From the NCBI RefSeq assembly GCF_900105165.1, contig NZ_LT629740.1:5022001-5086000 (forward strand): 64,000 nt of DNA, written 5' to 3'. The position numbers and the translations under genes are program-made. This document shows positions 1-7,761 of the stretch, one piece after another. The notes beneath the pieces were generated by a model, which saw nothing but the letters and a program-made list of their open reading frames with translations, searched no databases and had not been told where the DNA came from. The DNA is from Mucilaginibacter mallensis. GTDB lineage: Bacteria; Bacteroidota; Bacteroidia; Sphingobacteriales; Sphingobacteriaceae. How positions within the stretch are numbered: the stretch's first letter is position 1; each line of letters starts with the position of its first letter.

Positions 1-2
1 TG

Positions 3-1115
3 CAATCTATTATCCCTTCCATCTACCCTGTTCTTAAGGATAAATTCCATCTTACTTTTACACAAATAGGGCTCATCACTTTTACTTACCAAATGACAGC
101 CTCCATTTTACAGCCATTCGTAGGGGTTTATACCGATAAACATCCACGTCCCTATTCATTGGCTATAGGCATGGGATTTACGTTAATCGGCTTATTCGCA
201 GCGTCTTTAGCGCCAGGGTTTGGCTATATATTAGCCGCGGTAAGTTTAATTGGTATAGGCTCATCCATATTTCACCCCGAATCATCACGTGTGGCTCATA
301 TGGCATCGGGCGGTAAAAAAGGTTTGGCACAATCCATCTTTCAGCTGGGTGGGAATGCAGGGAGCGCTATCGGTCCGCTGTTGGCAGCGTTAATTGTAGT
401 GCCATATGGCCAGTTTAATGTGATATGGTTTTGTTTGATAGCGGCACTGGGCATAGTTATACTGCTTGTAGTATCAAAATGGTATCGTGAGCAATTAGAT
501 TTGAGGGCCAAGAAAGTTATTATCAGCGACGAAATACCACATGGCTTGTCGAGAAAACGGGTTATATTCTCGTTGGGAATCTTACTGGTACTGGTCTTTT
601 CCAAATACTTTTACCTGGCGAGCATTACCAGTTATTACACTTTTTTCCTGATCGATAAATTCCATGTATCTGTGCAGCAATCACAAATCTATCTGTTCGC
701 ATTTTTAGGTGCGGTAGCAGCAGGAACCTTACTGGGCGGAACTCTAGGCGATCGCTTTGGCCGTAAATATATCATCTGGATTTCTATACTTGGGGTAGCG
801 CCATTTACGCTGATGTTGCCTTATGCCTCCTTGTTCTGGACGGGTATTTTATCGGTTGTCATCGGCCTTATACTGTCTTCGGCATTCTCCGCCATATTGG
901 TTTATGCTACCGAACTGGTACCGGGCAAAGTAGGCCTGATCGCGGGCCTGTTCTTCGGCCTGGCATTCGGCATGGGCGGTTTAGGCTCGGCAATATTGGG
1001 TAAAATAGCGGATATGACCAGCATTGCCTATGTATTCAAGATCTGCGCGTTCTTACCATTGATAGGCATTTTTACAAGCTTGTTGCCGAATATTGAAGGG
1101 AAGAAGAAGGGATAA
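3..1115 (+). CDS. MFS transporter, fosmidomycin-resistance (Fsr)-like, 5' truncated by window edge
   Basis: Inner-membrane efflux transporter of the major facilitator superfamily. The reading frame is open from the first bases of the window, and residues before the internal ATG at 93 (SIIPSIYPVLKDKFHLTFTQ) match the first helices of Fsr-type proteins, so the true start lies upstream. Visible signs are about ten hydrophobic helices, a helix 2-3 loop with DKHPRPYSL, and a mid-protein loop GDRFGRKY, the repeat of the MFS loop signature. The conserved IGIGSSIFHPESSRVAH stretch is typical of the fosmidomycin-resistance branch. Its substrate cannot be told from sequence. It is convergent with the phosphoesterase gene and followed by palindromic repeats. 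Confidence 0.85.
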   Translation, partial: QSIIPSIYPVLKDKFHLTFTQIGLITFTYQMTASILQPFVGVYTDKHPRPYSLAIGMGFTLIGLFAASLAPGFGYILAAVSLIGIGSSIFHPESSRVAHMASGGKKGLAQSIFQLGGNAGSAIGPLLAALIVVPYGQFNVIWFCLIAALGIVILLVVSKWYREQLDLRAKKVIISDEIPHGLSRKRVIFSLGILLVLVFSKYFYLASITSYYTFFLIDKFHVSVQQSQIYLFAFLGAVAAGTLLGGTLGDRFGRKYIIWISILGVAPFTLMLPYASLFWTGILSVVIGLILSSAFSAILVYATELVPGKVGLIAGLFFGLAFGMGGLGSAILGKIADMTSIAYVFKICAFLPLIGIFTSLLPNIEGKKKG

Positions 1116-1166
1116 TGTATTTCCGCAGGGTTCTCTGCGAGAGATCCTGCGGAGACAAAGAAACGC

Positions 1167-1261
1167 TGTCATTTCGAACGATAGTGAGAAATCTTCTTCG
1201 ATCTGCAAAGCGGTTATGCAAGGTGCAGAAGTTTTCTCCTCGTACCCCGTTCGAAATGACA
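1167..1261. repeat. Palindromic intergenic repeat, GTCATTTCGA family
   Basis: The outer arms TGTCATTTCGAACG and CGTTCGAAATGACA are perfect inverted repeats. The inner parts of the arms (TAGTGAGAAATCTT on the left, AAGTTTTCTCCTCG on the right) pair poorly. Related copies are at 39216-39304 and 40910-40999. A short hairpin (CCGCAGG/CCTGCGG, 1123-1152) lies just before it and may end the MFS transcript. Confidence 0.75.
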
Positions 1262-1285
1262 TTTTTTTAAAGATCTGGCCTCTGT

Positions 1286-1399
1286 TTTTAGCGCAAGTCT
1301 TGTGCAATCGGCTGTGAAGTGGCTGACTTGTGCTTACCAATATGCCAGAAAGCATAAGTCAGCCAGCGCTTGTTCCCCAACACAAGACTTGCGGTAAAA
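1286..1399. repeat. Nested inverted repeat between convergent genes
   Basis: The outer arms at 1286-1304 and 1381-1399 share GCAAGTCTTGTG/CACAAGACTTGC. An inner pair at 1321-1335 and 1350-1364 (GGCTGACTTGTGCTT against AAGCATAAGTCAGCC) has one mismatch. Together with the preceding repeat it fills the gap between the convergent genes. No other copy of this sequence was noticed in the window. Confidence 0.65.
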
Positions 1400-1433
1400 G
1401 AGGTTTTCTATCTAGCCAGCTACTTTTTTAGAT

Positions 1434-2336
1434 TCAATAATTCACATACTGCTCATCAAAGCTACCATCAGCATACAGGTCAATCAACCCATAGCCGGGA
1501 GCAGTTTCGCGGCGGTTACCTTCCCACCAGGCACCGCTAACAGCACCGTTGCATAGGTAGGTTACGTTGTTATAAACCAGCTTTTCGCGCAGGTGGATGT
1601 GGCCGCTCAGGCATAGTTTAACATTGGGATGCTTATAAAACAGCTCAATTATTTTTGAGGTATCGGTATGCATATCGCCGCCAGTCATTACCCATTTATT
1701 TACAATATCGTCCTCAATTAAATTAGTGGCCGTAAGGATGGGAATGTGCGACATAACCAATACCGGCACTGTCGGATCGGTCGTTTTCAGTTCATTCTCC
1801 AGCCAGGAAAACTGCTCATCGCCCAATTTACCGATATACCATGTACCGTCGATATCCAGATGAACGCTATCTAATAAAATAAACTTCCAGCCGCTGTTAA
1901 CAAAGCTGTAATAAGGTTTTACCAGTTTAAGCTGATCCATTGAATATTGCTTGCCGTATAAAGCCTGGCCCTTATCGTCCTCATTCCACCAAATATCATG
2001 GTTGCCCAAACAATAGTGTACCGGCGGGCTGCACTCCGATTGCATGATATGGTGCGATAATTTCCACTGATCATTAATAGCGTTGATGTTCTCTTTGTTG
2101 ATATCAAACACAATATCGCCGCCATTCAATATAAAATCAACCTTAGGCGATTGCTGTTGCACATGATGCAGGCATTTGGTAAATCTTTCGGGAGCGTTGA
2201 ATTGATTTTTGAGATGAATATCGGTAAGGTGCGCTATGCGTAAAACTTTCTTTTTGTCTGCTGTGGTATTACCTAAAGCTAACGAGGGAATCAATAATGC
2301 GCCGCCAAGCGTTTTAATAGCCGATCTTCTTTCCAT
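1434..2336 (-). CDS. Calcineurin-like metallophosphoesterase, exported
   Basis: Predicted di-metal phosphoesterase of the calcineurin-like fold. The metal-binding motifs appear in order: D39-x-H41 (TDIHL), GGD around residue 74, GNHD near 112, a SHIPI segment with a metal-binding His, and GHIH near 245. The N-terminus has ERRSAIKTLGGALL, resembling a Tat signal (RR followed by a hydrophobic stretch), so it probably acts in the periplasm. At 300 residues it fits the exported phosphohydrolases common in Bacteroidota. The substrate is unknown. The ATG at 2336 is used; the gene appears to be alone, with an MFS gene upstream on the same strand after 75 bases. Confidence 0.85.
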   Translation of the reverse strand: MERRSAIKTLGGALLIPSLALGNTTADKKKVLRIAHLTDIHLKNQFNAPERFTKCLHHVQQQSPKVDFILNGGDIVFDINKENINAINDQWKLSHHIMQSECSPPVHYCLGNHDIWWNEDDKGQALYGKQYSMDQLKLVKPYYSFVNSGWKFILLDSVHLDIDGTWYIGKLGDEQFSWLENELKTTDPTVPVLVMSHIPILTATNLIEDDIVNKWVMTGGDMHTDTSKIIELFYKHPNVKLCLSGHIHLREKLVYNNVTYLCNGAVSGAWWEGNRRETAPGYGLIDLYADGSFDEQYVNY

Positions 2337-2411
2337 ACTCCTTAAATTTTTTATAAAAGTAGCTATGCTGATATTAATTCAGTATGAAATTTTTAACGAA
2401 GCAAGGATAGG

Positions 2412-3614
2412 CTAATCTTCGGGCATGATTGTCTTTCGGTAATTAAGCACCACCGCAAATACAAACCCTATAAATACCATTGCCATGCTAAACGGAAAGA
2501 TATACTCCATACCGAAACGGCTGGCTACACCACCGACCAACGGACCTGTAACGCCCAGCGACATATCAATAAACAATCCATAACCACCAAGCGCGGCCCC
2601 TTTATTTGAACCCGATACCAATTTAACTGCCTCCACACCCAATGCAGGAAACACCAGTGAAAAGCCCAAACCAGTTATCCCCGCTCCGATAAGTGCCGCA
2701 TGGGGCTGATTGGCCAGCCAAATGGTGAGCAAACCTGCGGTTTCCAGAGCAAGGCAAATAATGGCCGTTTTGGTACCACCATAGGTATCAATGAAATTCT
2801 CGAAGAAAATACGGCCCAGTATAAATAATAAACTAAAAACCGACAGGCACAACACTGCACCCGACCAGTTTAACGATGCGTAATACAGCGTTATAAAGGT
2901 TGAAATAGTACCGAAGCCTAAGCCACCGAGCGCCAAACAGATACCATAAGGTGCTATTATTTTAAATACCTGTAAAAACGATTGGCGTGGTGCATTCCTT
3001 TTACCCCTGTATGGTCTTTTACTTTTAGCATAAAAAAAGCCGCCCAATGAAACTGCTATGATTAGAATACCTATTGCGCCCATCCCGATGCTGTGGTTAA
3101 TGATCACGCCTAAAGGCGCGCCTAATGCCAATGCTCCATAGCTGGCAATGCCGTTCATCGATATGGCTTTGCTTGTATACTGATCGCCAACAGCAAATAT
3201 GGCCCAGTTTGTTGGGCTGGCGCCGATGAGACCCTCGCCAAAGCCGGTAACCAAACGTGTAATAACCAGTATGCCTAAACTCAGCATTGGAATTTCCCGG
3301 AACAGATAGGCTATGAATAATAAAACGCCGCTGGCAACAAAACCCATCATGCCTAAAATAACCGCAGGTTTTGGCCCCCGCTTGTCAACAATATTACCGG
3401 CATACCCCCGGAAAAGGAAAGTGGTTACATATTGCAGACTAATGATAACGCCCGCTACCATGGCGCTGTACCCTAATTGCTGATGAATAAATACCGGTAA
3501 TATAGCCAGCGCTAAACCTATGGTAAAGTATCCGAAGAAGGTAAAGATTACGAAGCCAATAATTGTTACCCTTATTTTTGACAGGGATGCGGGCGCATCT
3601 AATTCTGCTTGCAT
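2412..3614 (-). CDS. MFS transporter (arabinose-efflux/YfcJ-YhhS-like)
   Basis: A 12-helix major facilitator, about 400 residues. The helix 2-3 loop GNIVDKRGPKPAVILG and its second-half counterpart FIDTYGGTKTAIICL fit the efflux branch that includes E. coli YhhS and YfcJ. The frame also opens at a GTG at 3620, but the ATG two codons inside (3614) is preferred. A near-perfect -7 element (TAACTTTG on the minus strand) lies at 3638-3645. The upstream AraC gene on the same strand, 166 bases away, may regulate it. The transported compound cannot be inferred. Confidence 0.85.
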   Translation of the reverse strand: MQAELDAPASLSKIRVTIIGFVIFTFFGYFTIGLALAILPVFIHQQLGYSAMVAGVIISLQYVTTFLFRGYAGNIVDKRGPKPAVILGMMGFVASGVLLFIAYLFREIPMLSLGILVITRLVTGFGEGLIGASPTNWAIFAVGDQYTSKAISMNGIASYGALALGAPLGVIINHSIGMGAIGILIIAVSLGGFFYAKSKRPYRGKRNAPRQSFLQVFKIIAPYGICLALGGLGFGTISTFITLYYASLNWSGAVLCLSVFSLLFILGRIFFENFIDTYGGTKTAIICLALETAGLLTIWLANQPHAALIGAGITGLGFSLVFPALGVEAVKLVSGSNKGAALGGYGLFIDMSLGVTGPLVGGVASRFGMEYIFPFSMAMVFIGFVFAVVLNYRKTIMPED

Positions 3615-3637
3615 GATCACTTATTTTATTAAGTATG

Positions 3638-3645
3638 CAAAGTTA
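3638..3645 (-). promoter_or_regulatory. Bacteroidota -7 element for the MFS gene
   Basis: The minus strand reads TAACTTTG, a full match to TAnnTTTG, 24 bases before the chosen ATG. No TTTG at the usual -33 distance was seen, so this is a partial promoter match. Confidence 0.4.
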
Positions 3646-3780
3646 CGAGATCTGATAAAAAGCATACTCTTTTATCCCTCCTAATTAAAGCTACACGGTT
3701 AAATGTGGCTTTAAAATGTCATTCATACACATAATATCCAAAAACAAGCAGAAACTATAGTTTGCAAAATTCAAATATCG

Positions 3781-4683
3781 CTATGCGCGGAAAGCTACCG
3801 GAGCAAAGGAAGTTTGTTTCCTGAAAAAGTTAGAGAAATGCGCCACCTGCTCAAACCCAAGGCTGTTGGAGATCTCTGAAATATTCCAGTCGGTTTGTTT
3901 TAGCAGGATCTTTGCTTCCTGTACTATACGGCTGCTGATAATATCAGTTGTAGTTCGGCCGGTGTTTTCTTTCAGTACTTTATTCAGGTGATTTACATGT
4001 ACCGCCAATCGGTCGGCATAATCTTTAGCTGTACGCAGACTTAGCTTTTGATGCGGTGAATCTATCGGGAATTGCCTTTCTAATAACTCTATAAATAAAG
4101 ATGATACCCGTGCCGAGGCTGTATGTGATGGGTACAAAGCTGTTGCCGGTTGCAGCTTTTGCCCGTAATGGATCAGCTCCAGCAAATAATTACGCAGCAG
4201 ATCATATTTATAGGCATAGTCGGAGGCCAACTCCTTATACATCTTCTTAAAGATGGCTGTGATCTCCTCTGTTTCCTCATCTGAAAGCTGGAATATAGGA
4301 TAACCGCCCGGATTAAAGATCGGCAGGTCATCCAGTACTACGCCACTTTTGCTGTGGATCAAAAACTCATCGGTAAAAATGCAGAAATAGCCAAACTGCT
4401 TATCATCCTGCGGCAGCCAGTGGTAAGGCACTTTTGGCGTGGCGAATAGCAGGGCATTCTTCTCAATATCAATTACCTTATCGGCATACTCAGCCTTGTT
4501 GCGCCCGCTGATGATACTGATCTTATAATAAGCCCGCCTGTTGTAGGGCATCACTCCCCTTTTACTGCTACTTACAAGATCTTCTATTTTAAACACATTA
4601 AAATGGCCTATTTCCTTGTTAATACCCTTAGGCATTAATGATGATGTTTCATCGTAAAACTCTTCAAGCGAAATAATGGCCAT
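3781..4683 (-). CDS. AraC family transcriptional regulator
   Basis: DNA-binding regulator of about 300 residues with an N-terminal cupin-like sensing region and a C-terminal double helix-turn-helix. The HTH region starts near LSLRTAKDYADRLAV and contains the second helix signature ISNSLGFEQVAHFSNFFRK, both typical of AraC/XylS proteins. A TTG codon at 4701 also opens the frame, but the ATG at 4683 (MAIISLEEF) is the more natural start. A TATATTTG -7 element on the minus strand sits at 4717-4724. Its likely targets are the MFS gene downstream or the DUF302 gene beside it; this is inference from position. Confidence 0.88.
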   Translation of the reverse strand: MAIISLEEFYDETSSLMPKGINKEIGHFNVFKIEDLVSSSKRGVMPYNRRAYYKISIISGRNKAEYADKVIDIEKNALLFATPKVPYHWLPQDDKQFGYFCIFTDEFLIHSKSGVVLDDLPIFNPGGYPIFQLSDEETEEITAIFKKMYKELASDYAYKYDLLRNYLLELIHYGQKLQPATALYPSHTASARVSSLFIELLERQFPIDSPHQKLSLRTAKDYADRLAVHVNHLNKVLKENTGRTTTDIISSRIVQEAKILLKQTDWNISEISNSLGFEQVAHFSNFFRKQTSFAPVAFRA

Positions 4684-4716
4684 ATTTTTAATTTGTTGCA
4701 AAATTCAAATACATAC

Positions 4717-4724
4717 CAAATATA
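4717..4724 (-). promoter_or_regulatory. Bacteroidota -7 element for the AraC gene
   Basis: The minus strand reads TATATTTG, an exact match to TAnnTTTG, 34 bases before the ATG at 4683. No clear -33 partner was found. Confidence 0.4.
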
Positions 4725-4739
4725 AACAAGTTGAAATGG

Positions 4740-5123
4740 CTATTGCAATACCTGCGTAATAATTGGCGCAAGATTAAGCGGAGCAATAACACCATCAGGC
4801 AAAGCATACCGTTCCTGAATATATAAAGGATCGTTATAAGCTATCCAAACTTTTTGTTGATCATCTTCCCAGGCAATAACTTTCAGAGGCAGATCAAGCG
4901 CAACTACCGGATTTGCTGCCATTATAACGCCCCCTGCCTTCGGGTTACCGAACAGGAGATACTCCAATGGCAGCAGATTATACCCCGCATTATTAGCCTC
5001 CGCTTGCTGATCTATCCGGGCATAAATAGTTACACCTTTTTGCTGTAAAAAGGCCTGCAAGCGCTCGATAGTTTCTTTTACCGTATATGGGCTTGAACGT
5101 GTAATAACTCCTTTAGCATCCAT
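4740..5123 (-). CDS. DUF302 domain protein
   Basis: A 127-residue soluble protein that is essentially one DUF302 domain. The family layout is visible: an N-terminal SPYTVKETIERLQAFLQQKG helix, then a region resembling 'LLPLEYLLFGNPKAG', then 'ALDLPLKVIAWEDD' and a C-terminal YxxP-like segment. The biochemical role of DUF302 is not established; links to redox or heavy-metal stress have been proposed from genome context. It lies between an AraC gene and an exported protein gene on the same strand, 15 bases from the latter, which suggests possible cotranscription. Confidence 0.85.
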   Translation of the reverse strand: MDAKGVITRSSPYTVKETIERLQAFLQQKGVTIYARIDQQAEANNAGYNLLPLEYLLFGNPKAGGVIMAANPVVALDLPLKVIAWEDDQQKVWIAYNDPLYIQERYALPDGVIAPLNLAPIITQVLQ

Positions 5124-5138
5124 AAGCTATATTGATAA

Positions 5139-5879
5139 TCATAATGAAGCCGTAGTATTTGAATCTGTCGCCATTTTTCTTTTGATGTATTGCACAAGAT
5201 CGTAATCGGTAGCCTTAATTACATAGTCATATGAAGGTTTGTACTTTACTATAAAATCATCCAGTTTTTGCCCTTTATAACCCGTTACCTTGCTTACCAT
5301 TGTTTTATTAAAACGCTGGTCTACAATACTGGTTCTATAATCCTGTGCAAAATCTCGCTGCAGGCGCCTTGCATCATGTCCTTGTTTGCTTAGCGCACTA
5401 TATAGCTTATCTATATTTAGGCCAACACCCGGCATTGTACCAACCGATACACTAACCATCTTACTTTTATCACCCTTCCAGTATATGTCGCTATATTCTT
5501 TTTTATTTTGATCATACACTTTTAAGGGATTTGACAGCGTATCATTAACAACCACTTCCTTAAGCATTTTTGAGATTTGCTTTAATTGGATAATCAAATA
5601 ATCCTGTTGATTATAAACCAGTGTATCGGTTTTATAATTAAGCATTACGGCTACAAGTGTATCACCTTTCTGCGCAGCAATAGAAAACATTCCCCTAGGA
5701 TCACTCGCAATCTGGCGATGCCTTGTAATATCTTTTATAATCGCTCCGCTTAATCTTTCATTAGTGCCGGTAACCATTCCGGTAATATTTGGAGATTGTG
5801 CACCGGCAAGCCCTGCTTGCGTTATGAGGCAAAACAGTATTATAGCCGTAAGCATGTATTTGAAAATTGTGCCGTACAT
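5139..5879 (-). CDS. Exported protein with carboxypeptidase-regulatory-like (CarboxypepD_reg) domain
   Basis: A 246-residue protein with a signal peptide (hydrophobic core LTAIILFCLITQAGLAGA, cleavage near residue 27). Residues about 30-110 form a transthyretin-like/CarboxypepD_reg domain, recognisable from 'ITGMVTGTNERLSGAII', 'DPRGMFSIAAQKGDTLVA' and the closing 'LIIQLKQ...KEVVV' strand that also starts SusC-type proteins. The C-terminal half (VGTMPGVGLNIDKLYSALS onward) is alpha-helical and conserved in Bacteroidota exported proteins of unknown role. A second ATG at 5855 would give a shorter signal peptide. Probably periplasmic or envelope-associated; function unknown. Confidence 0.8.
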   Translation of the reverse strand: MYGTIFKYMLTAIILFCLITQAGLAGAQSPNITGMVTGTNERLSGAIIKDITRHRQIASDPRGMFSIAAQKGDTLVAVMLNYKTDTLVYNQQDYLIIQLKQISKMLKEVVVNDTLSNPLKVYDQNKKEYSDIYWKGDKSKMVSVSVGTMPGVGLNIDKLYSALSKQGHDARRLQRDFAQDYRTSIVDQRFNKTMVSKVTGYKGQKLDDFIVKYKPSYDYVIKATDYDLVQYIKRKMATDSNTTASL

Positions 5880-5972
5880 TATTTAGCAGAGAATGAATTG
5901 AGAACAAATACTTTGCAATAAAGTTGAGGATAATTACTTAGATATAATGTTTACGATCTTGATTTTCCTGCA

Positions 5973-6004
5973 ATAAAAAAGCCCTTAACAATTGCTAAAG
6001 GCTT
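5973..6004 (-). terminator. Intrinsic terminator after the HD-domain gene
   Basis: On the minus strand a GC-containing stem (AAGCCTTTAGC/GTTAAGGGCTT with loop AATT) is followed by a run of T. It lies 21 bases after the stop of the HD gene. Confidence 0.8.
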
Positions 6005-6024
6005 ACGGTCAAATTTTATGCAAA

Positions 6025-6675
6025 TTATTCACTCCAAGGCGAATGTAAAATGCAATCGCAAAAATTCTTACGGTGAAAGTTCGGGATCATGTAAGCGCAA
6101 ACATCGGCCTTAATGTTTCCAAATGTTGTCTCTGTTTTATGCTCAAACCCACTAAAGAAAGTAGGGATGATCTTCTTCTTAAAATCATTACGCGGAAATG
6201 CACTTATAATTTCTTCCCTGTTTTGCTCGCTCAGGTTTTCATAGCCCTCTCCCATAACATCCAAACCAACACCCGAATACATCAATGCAACTTCATTTTC
6301 CTTATGCTCGGCAATGCCTATAGTGGTGTGTAAAGCAATCGTATCCCAAACCAGTTGTAACGATTCCTTAGGCAAGCCATGGCTCTTTAAAAAATCACGC
6401 GCGGCATCTGCACCATCAACTTCAAATCTTTTATCAGGGCTGCTATAATGCGGGGTTAAGCCCAGGTCATGAAATACGGAGCTTACATACAGCAATTCGG
6501 GATCATACTTTAAAGCATTTCTTTGACCATTCAACGATGAAAAAAGGAAAACTCTTAGCGAGTGGTTGTAAATGAATTCGGTGCCATGCTCAAGCAAAAG
6601 TTCGGTAGCTTGTGTGGCGATGGTGCTATCCGGTATAACTATCCCGGCAACTGATTTTAATTTATTAACAGCCAT
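6025..6675 (-). CDS. HD-domain phosphohydrolase
   Basis: A 216-residue cytoplasmic protein of the HD superfamily of metal-dependent phosphohydrolases. The first metal His is H38 (YNHSLRVF) and the HD pair is H69-D70 (SVFHDLGL); further His residues (IALHTTIG) complete the likely site. The overall pattern resembles the small HD proteins related to cyanamide hydratase and nucleotide phosphohydrolases, but the substrate cannot be assigned. The AraC regulator gene ends... upstream on the same strand, 68 bases before this start, so the two may be cotranscribed. A clear terminator follows. Confidence 0.85.
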   Translation of the reverse strand: MAVNKLKSVAGIVIPDSTIATQATELLLEHGTEFIYNHSLRVFLFSSLNGQRNALKYDPELLYVSSVFHDLGLTPHYSSPDKRFEVDGADAARDFLKSHGLPKESLQLVWDTIALHTTIGIAEHKENEVALMYSGVGLDVMGEGYENLSEQNREEIISAFPRNDFKKKIIPTFFSGFEHKTETTFGNIKADVCAYMIPNFHRKNFCDCILHSPWSE

Positions 6676-6743
6676 AATTTTGATTTTTTATTTCTTCAAA
6701 ATTCGGATTATATGGCCTTTGGGAGAATGTTAAAAATGGCTAA

Positions 6744-7613
6744 TCACATGCCAATTTGTGCAAAATTGCCGCGGTATTGATGAGGTGAAAGCTGTGTATT
6801 CTTTTTAAAAAAATGACTGAACTGATCGGGCGTAGAAAAATTAAGCTGATACGCTACCTCCTTAATTGTTTTGGCAGAGAACTGCAAAGATCGCTTGGCC
6901 TCGGCAATAAGCTGCCCGTTTATAATATCCTTTGCGCCTTTGCCGCTGCAGCGGTTGCACAGGTCGGTTAGTTTTCTTGTGGTGATACCCAGTTCCCTGG
7001 CAAAATCGGCAACCTCATGCGTGCTTTGGTATTTATTATTTACCAGGTACAGGAACTCGCGGTAAAGCTTATTTTCATAACTATCGCTACCTTTTGTTAA
7101 CAGCGCGTTTAAATTGGCTATTTTTATCATGATGATCTTTAGGTAGGCTGCCAACACATCGGGCTTGTTTATATAATCATCTTTAACGTATTCAGCATGC
7201 AGATGGTTAAAGTTAACGGTCAGATCCGTAAGATCAGCATTACTAACAGCTACCTGCTGATCAGTAGTGGTGTTATTAAATAACACAGCTTTACAGTTAT
7301 TCGCACTTGCAGGAGCTTTTTCCCAAAAACAATCACCAAAGCTTATTTCATAACCGCTGATAACGGCACCTTTGTTAAAGTTATAAACCTGGCCCTTGGA
7401 TATTAAAAATAAGTCGTTGGCAGAAATTAGATAGGTAGTTCCGTCTATTTGCAACCCGCCCTCACCTGCCTTAATTAAAAACACGCGGTTATAGGTACTT
7501 CGGTAATGCGGCTCTGCTTCAAATGACCTTGCATCCCAATAATTTATCGAAAAGGAATCTTTTATATCCTTATCGGCAAGTATATGGGTATATGGCTTTT
7601 CTGTCCTTTTCAT
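6744..7613 (-). CDS. AraC family transcriptional regulator
   Basis: A regulator of 289 residues from the preferred ATG at 7613 (MKRTEKPYTHILA); a TTG at 7646 would add 11 residues. The N-terminal half resembles a cupin sensor (FLIKAGEGGLQIDGTTYLIS). The C-terminal 100 residues carry the paired AraC helix-turn-helices (DFARELGITTRKLTDLC and VAYQLNFSTPDQFSHFFKK). It sits directly before the HD gene, its most likely partner or target by position. No promoter motif could be assigned with confidence. Confidence 0.87.
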   Translation of the reverse strand: MKRTEKPYTHILADKDIKDSFSINYWDARSFEAEPHYRSTYNRVFLIKAGEGGLQIDGTTYLISANDLFLISKGQVYNFNKGAVISGYEISFGDCFWEKAPASANNCKAVLFNNTTTDQQVAVSNADLTDLTVNFNHLHAEYVKDDYINKPDVLAAYLKIIMIKIANLNALLTKGSDSYENKLYREFLYLVNNKYQSTHEVADFARELGITTRKLTDLCNRCSGKGAKDIINGQLIAEAKRSLQFSAKTIKEVAYQLNFSTPDQFSHFFKKNTQLSPHQYRGNFAQIGM

Positions 7614-7700
7614 TTGATTATGCAATGCAAGTTCAGCTTTTTTCAATTAGCAATTACTACAGCACATCAAATTTGACTTAAACTTTAAAATCCACAGCAC

Positions 7701-7733
7701 AAAAAAGGGTCCTTAGCTATGGCTAAAGGACCC
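7701..7733 (-). terminator. Intrinsic terminator closing the glycan utilisation operon
   Basis: An 11-base inverted pair (GGGTCCTTAGC/GGCTAAAGGACCC, one bulge) with a 3-base loop. On the minus strand it is followed by six T. It lies 29 bases after the stop of the GH3 gene, the last gene of the locus. Confidence 0.85.
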
Positions 7734-7761
7734 TGATATAAATATAAGATCAGTTAAATAT

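Noticed and set aside
1053..1355. 100-residue minus-strand frame over the end of the MFS gene
   Set aside because: It crosses the palindromic repeat and overlaps the clear transporter gene; composition is not protein-like.
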